From: an uncultured Bacilli bacterium
GTDB lineage: Bacteria > Bacillota_I > Bacilli_A > RF39 > UBA660
Length of the DNA stretch: 25,337 nt
NCBI GenBank assembly: GCA_944358665.1
Contig: CALVRP010000013.1
Span: forward strand, 1-25,337
Direction of reading: 5' to 3'
In this document: piece by piece, positions 23,910 through 25,337 of the stretch
Position numbering within the stretch: the stretch's first letter is position 1
Layout: the number at the start of each line of letters is the position of its first letter
Notes under the pieces: generated by a model
Seen by the model: only the letters and a program-made list of their open reading frames with translations
Told to the model about the DNA's origin: nothing
The model's database searches: none
Position numbers and translations under genes: made by a program

Positions 23910-25337
23910 AATATTAATATATTTATTTTTAACTTTAGCTTTAATTTGTTTATTTTTATATAACTACATTAATGAAAACTTTTATAATGTGACTATTGAA
24001 CAATTATTATTTAGTGTTCAAATGTCTGAGGGAACAAGTAATTCAGTAATTGCTGATGGTGCTAAATATATTATTATTAGATTATTAATTGTATATTTAA
24101 TTTTATTTTTAGTATGTTTTATTATTAAAAAAATAAGAAAAAAACATACGAGTTTAAATTTATATATTAAAAATAAAAAAATTAATTTATCAATTATTCC
24201 TTTTTCTAATGTTTTTAAAGTTTTTGCCTGCTTTATATTAATGTTAAGTAGCTTATACTATTTTGCGTCGGGATTTGAAGTTTTTGAATACTTAAGCGTA
24301 AATACTACCAAACAAGCAAGTAATAGTGATTTTTTTGAAAAATATTATATAGATGGTAAAAATGTAGAAATAACTAGCCCAGAAAAAAAACAAAATTTAA
24401 TTTATATTTATGTTGAATCACTGGAATCTAGTATGGTAACTGAAAAAAATAATGGAGCATTTACTAAAAAAGTTATTCCGAATTTAGAAAATTTAGCTAA
24501 AAATAATATTAATTTTAGTAATAACAATAAAATAGGTGGCGCTTATATGCCAGAAACAGGAACTAGCTGGACAATAGCCGGAATGGTTGGTTCTTCAGCT
24601 GGTATACCATTAAAACTAACAACTATTAGTAGTAATAGTTATCATGGATATGGAGAATTTTTACCAGGTGCTTACACTTTAGGTGATGTATTAGAGGAAA
24701 ATGGTTATAATAATTACTTATTATTAGGTTCCGATGCGGCATTTGGTGGAAGAGAAGATTATTATACATATCACGGTGATTATACCATTTATGATTATAA
24801 TTATGCTAAAGAACAAGGCTGGATAGATGATGATTATTACGTTTGGTGGGGTTATGAAGATGAAAAATTATTTGATTATGCTAAAGAACAGCTAACAGAA
24901 ATATCTGATAATGACGAGCCATTTAATTTTACTATGTTAACTACTGACACTCATTTTACAGATGGTTATGTTGAAGAAAGTTGTAAAACGCCATTTGACG
25001 AGCAATATTTAAATGCCTATCATTGTTCAGATGAATTAATTGGCGAATTTATTAATTGGATTAAAAAACAAGATTTTTATGAAAACACGACGATTGTTAT
25101 TACCGGTGATCATTTAACAATGCAGGCTAATATTGCTGATATGTTTGACATTGAAAACATAAATGAATATGAACGAACGATTTATAATACTTATATTAAT
25201 TCAAAAGTAAAAAGTGAAAACACTAAAAATAGGAAATTCTCAACTTATGACTTTTACCCAACAACTTTAGCGGCTCTAGGATTTAAAATACAAGGCGATA
25301 GATTAGGTCTTGGGACAAATTTATTTTCAAATATGCC
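23776..25337 (+). CDS. OpgB/LtaS-type phosphoglycerol transferase (3' truncated by window)
   Basis: At least 520 residues, still open at the window end. After a basic N-terminus come three helices (about 46-62, 100-117, 143-165) and a sulfatase-fold domain: YIYVESLE with metal-binding Glu214; ETGTSWTIAGM (260-270) with candidate nucleophile Thr263; GIPLKLTT; LTTDTHFTDGY with His393; and ITGDH with Asp445 and His446. The TSWTIAGM...GIPL signature is closest to OpgB (MdoB), which moves phosphoglycerol from phosphatidylglycerol to periplasmic glucans; LtaS, which polymerises it into lipoteichoic acid, shares the fold. It should act outside the membrane. The start at 23776 follows AGAGGT (23765-23770) and overlaps the previous gene by 134 bases; a later start at TTG 23875 is possible but lacks a well-spaced ribosome site. 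Confidence 0.88.
   Translation, partial: MKKRMKNVKQILLNGSKKILTKIKIIGELCFQKLKIILRKIKINKILIYLFLTLALICLFLYNYINENFYNVTIEQLLFSVQMSEGTSNSVIADGAKYIIIRLLIVYLILFLVCFIIKKIRKKHTSLNLYIKNKKINLSIIPFSNVFKVFACFILMLSSLYYFASGFEVFEYLSVNTTKQASNSDFFEKYYIDGKNVEITSPEKKQNLIYIYVESLESSMVTEKNNGAFTKKVIPNLENLAKNNINFSNNNKIGGAYMPETGTSWTIAGMVGSSAGIPLKLTTISSNSYHGYGEFLPGAYTLGDVLEENGYNNYLLLGSDAAFGGREDYYTYHGDYTIYDYNYAKEQGWIDDDYYVWWGYEDEKLFDYAKEQLTEISDNDEPFNFTMLTTDTHFTDGYVEESCKTPFDEQYLNAYHCSDELIGEFINWIKKQDFYENTTIVITGDHLTMQANIADMFDIENINEYERTIYNTYINSKVKSENTKNRKFSTYDFYPTTLAALGFKIQGDRLGLGTNLFSNM

Noticed and set aside
1681..25337. Mycoplasma genetic code (TGA = Trp)
   Set aside because: All proteins are full length under the standard code, Trp is always TGG, and no internal TGA is needed.
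1..25337. Mobile elements, integrase or attachment repeats flanking the capsule locus
   Set aside because: No transposase, integrase, tRNA gene or long direct or inverted repeat was found; base composition looks uniform by eye.

Overview
The window is very AT-rich and reads as a low-GC, Gram-positive-type genome (Bacillota or a Mollicutes-like gut lineage). The reasons are strong Shine-Dalgarno sites of the AGGAGGTGAT type, many hairpin-plus-U-tract terminators, a MnmA tRNA thiolase, a SpoIIM-family membrane protein and lipoteichoic-acid-style enzymes (YfhO, a CsbB-like transferase, a phosphoglycerol transferase). All proteins read through with the standard code: Trp is always TGG, and TGA occurs only once, as a stop. 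Placement below this level is inference. No rRNA, tRNA, CRISPR array, insertion sequence or phage gene was seen.

Nearly everything is cell-envelope polysaccharide biosynthesis. Positions 2-1585 hold the C-terminal part of a YfhO-type GT-C membrane protein. Positions 1681-13269 form a Wzx/Wzy-type capsule or exopolysaccharide locus in three transcription units: (a) an Alg14/Alg13-like split glycosyltransferase, UDP-galactopyranose mutase (glf), a GT2 enzyme and a Wzx-type flippase; (b) a Stealth sugar-phosphate transferase and a GT4 enzyme; (c) two GT2 enzymes, a second GT4 enzyme and a Wzy-like polymerase. The expected logic is cytoplasmic assembly of a repeat unit on a lipid carrier, flipping, then polymerisation outside. 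No initiating sugar-phosphate transferase and no chain-length or kinase pair is in the window.

Positions 13343-16500 are a compact, overlapping four-gene module (polyprenyl-phosphate sugar synthase, DUF2304 protein, GtrA-like flippase, large GT-C-like membrane protein), which looks like a system that adds side sugars to a polymer outside the cell. A divergent pair follows: an acyltransferase-3 membrane protein (minus strand, 16601-17695) and a membrane-anchored SGNH hydrolase (17897-18763). These are the two halves of what is often a single polysaccharide O-acetylating protein. Next come a 30-residue membrane miniprotein on the minus strand (18813-18905) and a SpoIIM-family protein (18998-19630).

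The last unit starts with mnmA (19673-20776). It continues with a PTPS-related/YfhO-like GT-C protein, a CsbB-like polyprenyl-phosphate glycosyltransferase, an unrecognised 146-residue membrane protein, and an OpgB/LtaS-type phosphoglycerol transferase that runs off the window end. The last two genes overlap by 134 bases in different frames. The window therefore has three separate GT-C modules around one capsule locus. Promoters share an extended -10 of the form TGATANAAT. There is no gene-free stretch longer than about 240 bases.
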